A stretch of DNA of 38,792 nt from CAZBLP01 sp964492825 (GTDB lineage: Bacteria > DYJV01), in the NCBI GenBank assembly GCA_964492825.1, contig CAZBLP010000012.1, positions 1 to 38,792 on the forward strand, read 5' to 3'. This document shows positions 7,236 through 14,978 of this stretch, one piece after another; position 1 is the stretch's first letter, and each line of letters opens with the position of its first letter. The notes under the pieces were generated by a model. That model was not told the DNA's origin, made no database searches, and saw only the letters and a program-made list of their open reading frames with translations. The position numbers and the translations under genes were made by a program.

Positions 7236-7318
7236 GCCGAAGTGGTGGAACAGGCAGACACGCCATCTTGAGGGGGTGGTGCTCTCCGGGCGTGCGGGTT
7301 CAAGTCCCGCCTTCGGCA
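7236..7318 (+). tRNA. tRNA-Leu(GAG)
   Basis: An 83-nt cloverleaf: acceptor GCCGAAG pairs with CTTCGGC (7311-7317) with discriminator A. The anticodon stem CCATC/GGTGG encloses the loop TTGAGGG, giving anticodon GAG. A long class II variable arm, as expected for Leu, precedes the T arm GCGGG-TTCAAGT-CCCGC. CCA is not encoded. Confidence 0.97.
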
Positions 7319-7331
7319 TTTTTTCATTATC

Positions 7332-8087
7332 ATGAATATTTCATTATTAGAAAACATACCATTTATTCCTAAAATTTTTTATTTTCAGCAAATAACATCA
7401 ACTAATGAAAAAGCAAAACAAATGTTACCTTTAAAAGATTTTACCTTATTTATTGCGGAAACACAGACAAAAGGTAAAGGCAGAAACTATAGACAATGGT
7501 ATTCACCAGCTAAAGAAAATCTATACTTTTCTTTTGTTTTAAAAGTTGAAAACCAAATATGTAGATATTCAGCATATCCGCTTATTGTAGCGTATTCGCT
7601 TTTGAATTTAGCAAAAAAATATATAGACAAAAAAATTTTTATTAAATGGCCAAATGATATCTATATAGAAGATAGAAAAATAGCAGGTACTCTAATTGAA
7701 ATAAATAATCACCACATTATCACCGGAATAGGCATAAATGTTAATTCTGAAGATTTTCCTGTTTTTCAAAATAATAAACCAACCTCTTTTTACAAAGAAA
7801 CAAGTGTTAAACATAAAAGAGAATATATTTTGAAAGATTTTCTTTATTTTTTTAAAAATAGTTTTGATTTGTTCAAAAAAGAGTTATGTATTAGAAAAGA
7901 AGTTTTAGATGAGGTAAATGATAATTTGAAGTTTAGGAATAAAGTTGTTGAGATTGTTTTCAATGATCATAGTAAAAGAGGTATTATTAAAGGGATTAAT
8001 GAAAAAGGATTTTTGATTTTAGACAATAACACAACTGTCTATGCAGGGGATGTTTTAAAGGTTAGAAGTGTATCAGATAACAGGTGA
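7332..8087 (+). CDS. birA: Biotin--protein ligase (group I, lacking the repressor HTH)
   Basis: 251 aa. It activates biotin as biotinyl-AMP and transfers it to carboxylase carrier domains. The ligase signatures are visible: QQITSTNEKAK, TKGKGR...QWYSP (biotin/adenylate loop), KWPNDIYI and AGTLIEI with GIGINVN, followed by the small C-terminal domain (ILDNNTTVYAGDVLKV). There is no N-terminal winged helix, so it should be a ligase only, not a biotin-operon repressor. The ATG lies 13 nt after the tRNA-Leu 3' end with no recognisable Shine-Dalgarno, suggesting co-transcription with the tRNA and initiation on processed, nearly leaderless mRNA. Confidence 0.9.
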   Translation: MNISLLENIPFIPKIFYFQQITSTNEKAKQMLPLKDFTLFIAETQTKGKGRNYRQWYSPAKENLYFSFVLKVENQICRYSAYPLIVAYSLLNLAKKYIDKKIFIKWPNDIYIEDRKIAGTLIEINNHHIITGIGINVNSEDFPVFQNNKPTSFYKETSVKHKREYILKDFLYFFKNSFDLFKKELCIRKEVLDEVNDNLKFRNKVVEIVFNDHSKRGIIKGINEKGFLILDNNTTVYAGDVLKVRSVSDNR

Positions 8088-8100
8088 TGAAATTCGAAAA

Positions 8101-9420
8101 TTATAGTTTCCAATAGATAAAATTATTTTTTTCAGCTTCTTCCTGTTTATATATACCTTTTATATCAATTAAAACTCCTTTTGAATTAATTAAAGTTTGT
8201 AAATAATCCAATGTAAATTTTTCAATAAAAATATTATGTTTCACTGCAAGAATTATTGCATCATATGGGCTAAATTCATTTTCTTTTTTCAGAATATCAA
8301 TATTTAAGGAATTTTTTGCATTTTCTGCTGTAACATAAGGATCATATATATGCACGTGAATTCCATATTCCTTAAGTTCTTTAAAAATATCAATTACTTT
8401 TGTATTTCTAATATCATTGATATTTTCTTTAAAAGTTAATCCCAAGATAAGCACATTGCTGTTTTTAACAGGTTTTTCAGCTTTAATTAAGCTTTTAACA
8501 GTATTTTCCGCAACAAATTTTCCCATAAAATCATTGATTTTTCTTCCTGCTAAAATTGTATCAGGATGGTATCCAATGGCTTTTGCTTTAAAAGTAAGGT
8601 AATAAGGGTCAACACCAATACAGTGTCCTCCCACAAGGCCTGGCTCAAATTTTAAAAAATTCCACTTTGTGGCAGCTGCTTCAAGAACATCAGATGTATT
8701 AATCCCAATTTTATTGAAAATAATGCTAAGTTCGTTCATTAATGCAATGTTTAAATCTCTTTGCGTATTTTCAATAACTTTTGCAGCTTCAGCTGTTTTT
8801 ATATTAGGTGTTTTGTGAATACCTGCTTTTATAACTTCTCCGTATATGGAACTTAGAAATTCTAAAGTTTCTTCTGTATCGCCAGATACTATTTTTATAA
8901 TTTTATCAAGTGTATGGACTTTATCACCTGGATTAACTCTTTCAGGAGAATAACCGATATGAAAATCCTTTTTCCATTTTAAGTTGCTAAATTTTTCAAT
9001 AATAGGAACACATTCTTCTTCAGTAAGTCCGGGATAAACTGTGGATTCATATACAATTGTAGTATTAACAGTTAAATTTTCCGCAACTAATCTTGAGGCA
9101 CTTTTTATATAGGCTAAATCAGGTATATTATGTGCATCAATTGGAGTGGGAACACAAATAATTATAAGTTTCGATTTTTTAAGACTGATTTTGTCTGATG
9201 TAAATAATATTGACGATTTTTGTAATTCTTCTTTTTTTACTTCATGAGTATAATCAAAATGATTTTTTAACTCTTCTATTCTTTTTTCATTAACATCAAA
9301 ACCAATAACGTTGAATTTGCTATCTAATAAAACGGCAAGAGGAAGACCAACATAACCAAGTCCCACCACTGAAATGTATTCATTGCCACTTTTTTTTAAA
9401 AAATCTTTATAATTTAGCAT
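8101..9420 (-). CDS. Nucleotide-sugar dehydrogenase (UDP-N-acetylhexosamine 6-dehydrogenase, TviB/WbpO-like)
   Basis: 439 aa, normal for the UDP-Glc/UDP-ManNAc dehydrogenase superfamily. The Rossmann NAD motif is GLGYVGLPLA (20-29); the catalytic Cys is C267 in GGHCIGVDPYYL; the UDP-binding C-terminal domain has GLTFKENINDIRN. The segment HFDYTHEV early in the protein and GYSPERVNPGDK resemble the TviB/WbpO branch that oxidises UDP-GlcNAc or UDP-GalNAc to the uronic acid. Products feed surface polysaccharides. It is a single-gene unit, convergent with birA (13 bp apart); no other sugar genes are nearby. Confidence 0.85.
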   Translation of the reverse strand: MLNYKDFLKKSGNEYISVVGLGYVGLPLAVLLDSKFNVIGFDVNEKRIEELKNHFDYTHEVKKEELQKSSILFTSDKISLKKSKLIIICVPTPIDAHNIPDLAYIKSASRLVAENLTVNTTIVYESTVYPGLTEEECVPIIEKFSNLKWKKDFHIGYSPERVNPGDKVHTLDKIIKIVSGDTEETLEFLSSIYGEVIKAGIHKTPNIKTAEAAKVIENTQRDLNIALMNELSIIFNKIGINTSDVLEAAATKWNFLKFEPGLVGGHCIGVDPYYLTFKAKAIGYHPDTILAGRKINDFMGKFVAENTVKSLIKAEKPVKNSNVLILGLTFKENINDIRNTKVIDIFKELKEYGIHVHIYDPYVTAENAKNSLNIDILKKENEFSPYDAIILAVKHNIFIEKFTLDYLQTLINSKGVLIDIKGIYKQEEAEKNNFIYWKL

Positions 9421-9516
9421 TTTTACCTCATTTATTTTTTATACTTAATATACAAAAAAGTTTTTATAGTCAATTATAATATTGAAAATTTTTTTTTAAC
9501 ATGATAAACGGTTAAT

Positions 9517-10053
9517 ATGTTTGAGATACAGAGTGATGAATATTTTGATATAAAGGAATTACATAATTTGTTAAATAATTTTGAAAAGGTTTTTCCAATT
9601 TTAAAAAGGAATATTGAAAAATTCGAAATTGAAGATATACAATATAAGTGCTATTTGGCATGGGTTGGTGGCATTTATTTTCATAAAAAAGACAGAAATT
9701 TTTTTGAAAAATTTGTTATGGATGTTTTATTTAAAAATATTTTTTCATCATTAAATATAGATGCTTTATCTATAAAAGCTTTGATGTTTATATATTTTGG
9801 CCTTGGTGGAATTTCTTCCATTAATTATTTCAATAATAAAAAAGATTTTTTTAAGGAATATTTTCCGCTTTTGAGCAAAGGAGCTGTTTTAATAGATAAT
9901 TTGAAGTTTGATAAATTTAAAGATGGTTTTAAATATTGGGAATTATCCACAATTTCAAAATATATTAAGCCTCACAACAGAAAATTATTTTCAAATATCA
10001 GCAACAAAAATGATAAAGATATAATGGAGACAGGATATTTTACAATAAATTAG
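9517..10053 (+). CDS. Hypothetical protein encoded directly upstream of efp
   Basis: 178 aa, not recognised. It is mainly helical by composition, rich in Phe/Lys/Asn, with no signal peptide, membrane segment or metal motif. A patch of semi-hydrophobic sequence (SIKALMFIYFGLGGISSINYF) lies around residues 87-107. The ATG at 9517 has only a weak ribosome binding site. The stop is 9 bp before the efp ATG, with the efp Shine-Dalgarno in the gap, so the two are probably co-transcribed. Codon use is like its neighbours. No function is proposed. Confidence 0.7.
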   Translation: MFEIQSDEYFDIKELHNLLNNFEKVFPILKRNIEKFEIEDIQYKCYLAWVGGIYFHKKDRNFFEKFVMDVLFKNIFSSLNIDALSIKALMFIYFGLGGISSINYFNNKKDFFKEYFPLLSKGAVLIDNLKFDKFKDGFKYWELSTISKYIKPHNRKLFSNISNKNDKDIMETGYFTIN

Positions 10054-10062
10054 GAGGATTAA

Positions 10063-10626
10063 ATGTTTTCAACTTCTGATATTAGAAAAGGATTGAAAAT
10101 TGAGATTAATGGCGAGCCTTTTGCAATTGTTGATTTTTTACATGTTAAGCCAGGTAAAGGCGGTGCGTTTATAAGAACAAAACTTAAAAATTTAAAAACA
10201 GGTGCAGTTTTAGATAAAACTTTTCGTTCAGGTGAGAAATTTGCAAAAGCTGATTTGGAAGAGAAAGATATGCAATACTTGTATAATGACGGTGAAAGTT
10301 ACCATTTTATGGATAATGAAACTTATGAGCAGATTTCTTTGCCTGAAGATAAAATAGAATTTGAAAAGAACTTTCTAAAAGAAAATGTTAATGTTAAAGT
10401 TCTCTTTTTTAAAGGGGATGCTATTAGTGTTGAGATTCCAACATTTGTTGAACTTGAAGTTACGCATACTGAGCCTGGATTGAAAGGTGATACTGCTTCT
10501 TCAGCTTCAAAACCTGCAACAGTTGAAACAGGTTATACTTTAAATGTTCCTCTTTTTGTAAATATGGGAGATATACTTAAAATTGACACTAGAACAGGTG
10601 AGTATGTGGAGAGAGTTAAAAAGTAA
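10063..10626 (+). CDS. efp: Translation elongation factor P
   Basis: 187 aa, full length for EF-P: N-terminal KOW-like domain (MFSTSDIRKGLKIEING) and two OB domains ending GDILKIDTRTGEYVERVKK. The loop that reaches the peptidyl-transferase centre reads VKPGKGGAF with Lys32 at its tip, the residue that is modified in many bacteria. It relieves ribosome stalling at polyproline. A strong AGGAGG precedes the ATG. No EpmA/EpmB/YmfI modification gene is in the window. Confidence 0.97.
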   Translation: MFSTSDIRKGLKIEINGEPFAIVDFLHVKPGKGGAFIRTKLKNLKTGAVLDKTFRSGEKFAKADLEEKDMQYLYNDGESYHFMDNETYEQISLPEDKIEFEKNFLKENVNVKVLFFKGDAISVEIPTFVELEVTHTEPGLKGDTASSASKPATVETGYTLNVPLFVNMGDILKIDTRTGEYVERVKK

Positions 10627-10628
10627 AT

Positions 10629-11225
10629 TTATTTTATTTTACTGTTAAAACTTTTTCTGTGTATGTTGCAAAATCCATATTTTGCAATAAGTTTTTTATG
10701 TTTTACGGTAGGATAACCTTTATGTTTCTCAAATTCATATTCAGGATAAATTTTAGAATAGTTCAACATTATTTTATCCCTGATGTATTTTGCTACAATA
10801 GATGCTGCTGCTATTGAAAGTGATTTCTGATCTCCCTTAATAATAAGTTTTTCCTTACAACTCAGGTTAGGTGACCTGTTCCCGTCAATTAATGCAATAT
10901 CAGGTTTTATGTGTAATTTTTCAACAGATAAACTCATTGCCATTAAAGCTGCGTTTAAAATATTGATTTTATCAATAACTACATTATTTATTGCAGTAAC
11001 CTTTAAATCAATAGCATTTTTCTTGATTAAAAAAAAAGCTTTCTCCCTTTTTTTAGGAGAAAGCTTTTTGGAATCATTAATTAGCTCTGAATTAAATTTT
11101 TCATCTAAAATAACTGCTGCAGCTACAACTGGACCTGCAAGAGGCCCTCTACCAGCTTCATCTATACCTGCTATTATTTTATATTTATCCCTATATTTTT
11201 TATCAAACAGGTATAAATTTTCCAT
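10629..11225 (-). CDS. rnhB: Ribonuclease HII
   Basis: 198 aa. It removes ribonucleotides and RNA primers from RNA-DNA hybrids. The N-terminal AGIDEAGRGPLAGPVVAAAV holds the catalytic Asp-Glu pair; the further acidic residue is in ALIDGN and the C-terminal KHKGYPT is also present. It is the last gene of the long minus-strand ribosomal run, 3 bp after the rplS stop, and ends 2 bp from the convergent efp stop. The conserved segment at codons 53-66 encodes a perfect terminator-like hairpin (separate entry), which may limit rnhB expression. Confidence 0.96.
   Translation of the reverse strand: MENLYLFDKKYRDKYKIIAGIDEAGRGPLAGPVVAAAVILDEKFNSELINDSKKLSPKKREKAFFLIKKNAIDLKVTAINNVVIDKINILNAALMAMSLSVEKLHIKPDIALIDGNRSPNLSCKEKLIIKGDQKSLSIAAASIVAKYIRDKIMLNYSKIYPEYEFEKHKGYPTVKHKKLIAKYGFCNIHRKSFNSKIK
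11033..11069 (-). terminator. Perfect terminator-like hairpin inside rnhB
   Basis: A 14-bp perfect inverted repeat (11033-11046 with 11056-11069) encloses a 9-nt loop. In the minus (rnhB) direction the 3' arm ends GGAGAAAGC and runs into nine T residues, the classic intrinsic-terminator form. It lies about 160 nt into rnhB, so it would truncate the message of the rpsP-rplS operon within rnhB. Confidence 0.5.
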
Positions 11226-11228
11226 ATA

Positions 11229-11570
11229 TTATCTTTTTTCTTTAATTCTTGCAGCTTTACCTTTAAGAGCTCTGATATAGTAAAGTTTTGCTCTTCTGAC
11301 TCGACCAGTTCTGATTAACTCGATTTTTTCAATAAATGGTGAATGAAGAGGAAAAATTCTCTCTACTCCGATTCCAAAGGAAATTTTTCTTACAGTAAAA
11401 GTAGAGCTGAGTCCATTATTTTTCCTTTTAATAACAACTCCCTGGAATACCTGAATTCTTTCTTTCTCACCTTCTCTAACCCTCAGATGAACTTTTACAG
11501 TATCTCCTGCTTTAAACTCTGGAATATCCTCTCTCATCTGTTCCATTTCCAAATAATCAATTGCATTCAT
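11229..11570 (-). CDS. rplS: 50S ribosomal protein L19
   Basis: 113 aa, the normal length. The family pattern PEFKAGDTVKVHLRVREG, RIQVFQGVVI and the basic C-terminus GRVRRAKLYYIRALKGKAARI are clear. GGAGG precedes the ATG. It follows trmD in the canonical rpsP-rimM-trmD-rplS order. Confidence 0.98.
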   Translation of the reverse strand: MNAIDYLEMEQMREDIPEFKAGDTVKVHLRVREGEKERIQVFQGVVIKRKNNGLSSTFTVRKISFGIGVERIFPLHSPFIEKIELIRTGRVRRAKLYYIRALKGKAARIKEKR

Positions 11571-11582
11571 TTTATATCCTCC

Positions 11583-12866
11583 TTAAAATCCTATTAATCT
11601 ATCTAATATTATTGACACAGCACTTCTAACAGAAAGATGATTAAAATTACCTATACCATGTAATGGCTCTAACATAAAGTCAACTTGTTTTAATACCTTG
11701 TCAGTTAAACCCCACCCAGTGCCAAAAACCAGTAATATTGCATTGTTTTCCAATAATTCCTGAGCCTTTGCAATGGTAATTAATTTTTCTGAATTTTGTG
11801 CAGATGTACCTAAAACAATTAAATTTTTTTTAGTAATTTTTTTTATATATTCTATACAATTTTCAATATTTTCAGAAAACTCTATAATACTTAAAGCTGT
11901 TGAACGATTTTTGTTATATTTAAAACCAAAGCCTTCTGTCCAATGATTAATAATCCTTCTGGCATAATTAATCTGTTCTTGAACAGGGTTTACTATAAAA
12001 TATTTTTTAACTTCATATGTTTTACTTACTCTTGCAATATCGTGTATATCAAGATTTGTAATAGCTGTAGCAACTTCCTCTTTGTTTTTATTATATACAG
12101 GATAATGAATAAGTGCTATAAAAATTTCATAGTTTTTTTTTAATAAAAAATCTTTTATAATTGCTGTTTCATCAGGAAACAAAGGTAATTTTCTATTTTT
12201 TATTAAATCCGGTCTTTTTTCTAAAGTTGTATTAATCTGAGTGAGTTTTCTAAATTTTTTAATTTCTCCATGATTTCCTGAAAAAAGCACTTCAGGCACT
12301 TTATAATCTAAAAATTCCCTTGGTTTTGTATACTGGGGGTATTCAATATAATTACTGGAAAATGATTCTTCTCTTGCTGATTCTTCTTTTCCAATAACTC
12401 CAGGAATAAGCCTGGAAATAGACTCAATCAGGCAGCATGCAGCACTTTCACCACCCATAAGTATGTAGTCACCTATTGAAATTTCTTCATCAATGAAATT
12501 TACTACTCTTTCGTCTATTCCCTCATATCTGCCGCAAATTAATGTAATATTTTCTTCTTTACTTAAATCGACAACTTTATCTTGGCTTAGTTTTTTACCT
12601 TTTGCAGATAAAAGTATTTTTGTTCCTGCATTTTTGTTTGTCAATGAACTGAGAGCTCTGTATATAGGCTCTACTTTTAGTACCATTCCGTAACCGCCAC
12701 CATAAGGTGTATCATCAACAACTTTATGTTTATCTTCGGAAAAATCTCTAATATTAATTAAATTATATGAAATTAAATTATTTTCAACAGCTTTTTTCAG
12801 TAATGAAATATTAAAAAAATTTTCAAAAATTTCAGGAAAAAGAGATAAAATGTTAAAATTTATCAA
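11583..12866 (-). CDS. trmD: tRNA (guanine-N1)-methyltransferase TrmD fused to a second SPOUT RNA methyltransferase domain
   Basis: 427 aa, versus about 240 for ordinary TrmD. Residues 1 to about 240 are TrmD (m1G37 of tRNA): FNILSLFPEIF, DDTPYGGGYGM, ICGRYEGIDERV, YILMGGESA and PQYTKPREF. Residues about 245-427 are a separate SAM-dependent methyltransferase resembling Methyltrn_RNA_4 (PF09936; YEIFIALIHYPVYNK, VFGTGWGLTDK, GNFNHLSVRSA), which in other bacteria is a separate gene. The start is TTG (12864-12866), supported because it gives the invariant N-terminus; a GAGG sits in the end of rimM, whose stop is 1 nt away. The substrate of the second domain is not known from sequence. Confidence 0.93.
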   Translation of the reverse strand: MINFNILSLFPEIFENFFNISLLKKAVENNLISYNLINIRDFSEDKHKVVDDTPYGGGYGMVLKVEPIYRALSSLTNKNAGTKILLSAKGKKLSQDKVVDLSKEENITLICGRYEGIDERVVNFIDEEISIGDYILMGGESAACCLIESISRLIPGVIGKEESAREESFSSNYIEYPQYTKPREFLDYKVPEVLFSGNHGEIKKFRKLTQINTTLEKRPDLIKNRKLPLFPDETAIIKDFLLKKNYEIFIALIHYPVYNKNKEEVATAITNLDIHDIARVSKTYEVKKYFIVNPVQEQINYARRIINHWTEGFGFKYNKNRSTALSIIEFSENIENCIEYIKKITKKNLIVLGTSAQNSEKLITIAKAQELLENNAILLVFGTGWGLTDKVLKQVDFMLEPLHGIGNFNHLSVRSAVSIILDRLIGF

Positions 12867-12867
12867 A

Positions 12868-13371
12868 TTAAATTTCCTCTAATTCCTCTACAATCATTTT
12901 TCTTTTTTGTATATTGATTTCCTTAACAATATCTTCAATATAAGGAATAAGTTTTTCCTGTTTATCTTGTTTTACAACAAATACATCATTACTACCTGTT
13001 TCAATAATGTTATCTATTATTCCCAAATATTTGCCATTAATGTTGTAAACTTTAAGTCCAATTAATTCAAACCAATAAAATTCGTCTTTTTCCAATTTCT
13101 GTAATTGACTTCTATGAATAAAAACTTCTCTGCCTTTAAGAAAAGTTTCAACATCATTAATTGATTCAATACCTTTAAGTTTTAATAATATATAATTTTT
13201 GTAATATTTGAAATTTTCTATAAAATAAGAAAGAAGTTTTCCTCCTTTTTCAAGGAAAACTTCTTTATAGTCGAAATTTTCTAAATCCCCAAAATAGTTA
13301 AACCTGGCATAGCCTTTTATGCCATGATTACTGGTAATTTTACCGATCTTAATAAAGTCATTTTTATTCAA
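12868..13371 (-). CDS. rimM: 16S rRNA processing protein RimM
   Basis: 167 aa with the expected two beta-barrel parts: KIGKITSNHGIKGYARFNYF at the N-terminus and the PRC-barrel DEFYWFELIGLKVYNINGKYLG...ETGSNDVFVV...LIPYIEDIVKEI at the C-terminus. It binds S19 and assists 30S head maturation. The start is a TTG at 13369-13371, overlapping the end of khpA by 8 nt; no ATG exists in a suitable place, so translational coupling is likely. Confidence 0.95.
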   Translation of the reverse strand: MNKNDFIKIGKITSNHGIKGYARFNYFGDLENFDYKEVFLEKGGKLLSYFIENFKYYKNYILLKLKGIESINDVETFLKGREVFIHRSQLQKLEKDEFYWFELIGLKVYNINGKYLGIIDNIIETGSNDVFVVKQDKQEKLIPYIEDIVKEINIQKRKMIVEELEEI

Positions 13372-13597
13372 TTATTTCTAAAACTGCCCTTTTATTTACT
13401 TTGTTTGAAGCTGCTGCCAAAATAGTTCTTAAAGCTCTTGCTGTTTTACCTTGTTTACCAATGACTTTACCTAAATCTTCTTTTGCAACAATCAACTCAA
13501 TAACAGAAGTTTTCTCGCCTTCAATTTCTGTTACTTTTACTTTTTCAGGATAATCCACTAATGATTTTGCGATAAATTCAATAAGCTCTTTTAACAT
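13364..13597 (-). CDS. khpA: KH-domain RNA-binding protein KhpA
   Basis: 77 aa, a single KH domain with the GxxG loop in VIGKQGKTARALRTIL, standard between rpsP and rimM in many bacteria. It binds RNA, in several species with KhpB. The ATG overlaps the rpsP stop by 1 nt, with GGAGGAG inside the end of rpsP. Confidence 0.95.
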   Translation of the reverse strand: MLKELIEFIAKSLVDYPEKVKVTEIEGEKTSVIELIVAKEDLGKVIGKQGKTARALRTILAAASNKVNKRAVLEIIE

Positions 13598-13875
13598 TAT
13601 TCTGCTCCTCCTTCTTCTTCTGGTACTTGTTCTTGCAAGATTTTTGTATTTTCAATCAATTTAGCAACTGTGTTTGAAGGTTTTGCTCCCACTCCCAACC
13701 AATATTCCAATCGTTCTTTATTGAATTTAATAATTGAAGGATTTTGTAAAGGGTCATAATGCCCCAATATTTCTAAAAATTTACCATCTCTCGGTGATTC
13801 TGAATTTGCAGCAACTATTCGATAAAATGGTCTTTTTTTCCTTCCAAATCTTTGACATCTAATCCTAACCGCCAT
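13597..13875 (-). CDS. rpsP: 30S ribosomal protein S16
   Basis: 92 aa; starts MAVRIRCQRFGRKKRPFYRIVAA and contains the S16 pattern FLEILGHYDPLQ. A GGAGAG lies before the ATG. It opens the rpsP-khpA-rimM-trmD-rplS-rnhB set; a 61-bp gap separates it from the DUF1820 gene upstream, enough room for its own promoter. The usual ffh gene is not adjacent. Confidence 0.98.
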   Translation of the reverse strand: MAVRIRCQRFGRKKRPFYRIVAANSESPRDGKFLEILGHYDPLQNPSIIKFNKERLEYWLGVGAKPSNTVAKLIENTKILQEQVPEEEGGAE

Positions 13876-13936
13876 TTATACTTCTCTCCTTTTATTTGTA
13901 TTTGTTCGCTTGCATTATAGAATTTTTTACAAAAAA

Positions 13937-14248
13937 TCAAGTATTTTTTTCATTTTCATCAATATTTTTTACTTTTAAAAAAGGTGAGACGATTTTTTTC
14001 TCTTTATTGTCATATTCGTCTATTCTTCTAATATGTTGATAAGGTATCAAAATTCTCTTTGTGTTTTCAAATTCTTTTTTCAGAGAATCCTCTTCTGGAG
14101 TAATAACTACCTTTGACGGGTCAGTTAAAATAAAATCGGATATTTCTAAAAACCCAAAAAATTCACTGTCTTTTACAGCCTGAGCTTTGATATCATATTC
14201 TTTTTTGCCTGTTACAAACTGTATTCTAAACAATTTTTTCTTTTCCAC
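13937..14248 (-). CDS. DUF1820 family protein
   Basis: 103 aa. The pattern LFRIQFVTGKKEYDIKAQ, FFGFLEISDFIL, ITPEEDSLKKEF and ILIPYQHIRRIDE matches DUF1820, a small cytoplasmic family of unknown function well known in proteobacteria. The start is GTG at 14248 with GGAG 7 nt upstream; it overlaps the trmJ 3' end by 23 nt, so the genes are coupled. Confidence 0.82.
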   Translation of the reverse strand: MEKKKLFRIQFVTGKKEYDIKAQAVKDSEFFGFLEISDFILTDPSKVVITPEEDSLKKEFENTKRILIPYQHIRRIDEYDNKEKKIVSPFLKVKNIDENEKNT

Positions 14249-14978
14249 AATTTTTCTCCATTTTTTTCTTTGTAATATATTCTAAGTTTCTAACTTGTCT
14301 GATAATTCCGTATAATAGGTTTAATTCATTTTTTTCAATTAAAGTTCGTCCAAAAAGTTTTCTAATAGCTCTCATTTTAAAGTCTGGATTTTCTTTATCT
14401 AAAAAATCAATGTCCAACAGTAATTTTTCTAAATTTTTATAAAAAGTCTCCATTTCTTCAATAGAAACATTTGAGCTAATATTAATTTCTTGAATAAATT
14501 TTATTTTTTTGAAAACTTCATAACAAATTAAAAGAACAGATTGTGATAAATTTAAACATGGATATTGATCTGATGATGGAATTTCAACCAATAATGAGCA
14601 GGTATCTATTTCCTGATTTAATAATCCTATTCTTTCCCTTCCAAAAACCAATCCTATTTTATTTTTTTCAGAATGAGCTTTTAAAATAGGAGCTAAATTT
14701 TCAATGTTATAAACAGGTTTTCTGTATTTCCCTTTTTTAGCTGTTGAGGCAACTGTTATGTTTAAATCTTTTATTGCTTCATATAAATTTGGGTAAACTT
14801 CAACTTTTTCCAGAATATCTACAGCATTAACAGCAAGTTTAACAGCTTCTTCGCATAAATAATCGCATGGGTTTACAAGTCTTAAATTGCCAAAACCCAT
14901 ATTTTTCATTGCTCGTGCAACAGAACCTATATTACCGGGAAAAGCTGGCTCAACTAATATTATATAAAAATTATTCAT
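14226..14978 (-). CDS. trmJ: TrmJ-family tRNA/rRNA 2'-O-methyltransferase (SpoU class)
   Basis: 250 aa. SpoU motifs are clear: LVEPAFPGNIGSVARAMKNM (motif 1 with the catalytic Asn/Arg), LVFGRERIGL (motif 2) and IPSSDQYPCLNLSQSV (motif 3), followed by a helical C-terminal extension as in TrmJ (2'-O-methylation of tRNA residue 32). The ATG overlaps the end of the globin-PsiE gene by 8 nt. The specific target could differ from E. coli TrmJ. Confidence 0.88.
   Translation of the reverse strand: MNNFYIILVEPAFPGNIGSVARAMKNMGFGNLRLVNPCDYLCEEAVKLAVNAVDILEKVEVYPNLYEAIKDLNITVASTAKKGKYRKPVYNIENLAPILKAHSEKNKIGLVFGRERIGLLNQEIDTCSLLVEIPSSDQYPCLNLSQSVLLICYEVFKKIKFIQEINISSNVSIEEMETFYKNLEKLLLDIDFLDKENPDFKMRAIRKLFGRTLIEKNELNLLYGIIRQVRNLEYITKKKMEKNCGKEKIV

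Noticed and set aside
7236..7318. tRNA-Sec as the long-variable-arm tRNA
   Set aside because: The anticodon is GAG and the acceptor stem is 7 bp, so it is tRNA-Leu; no tRNA-Sec is in the window.
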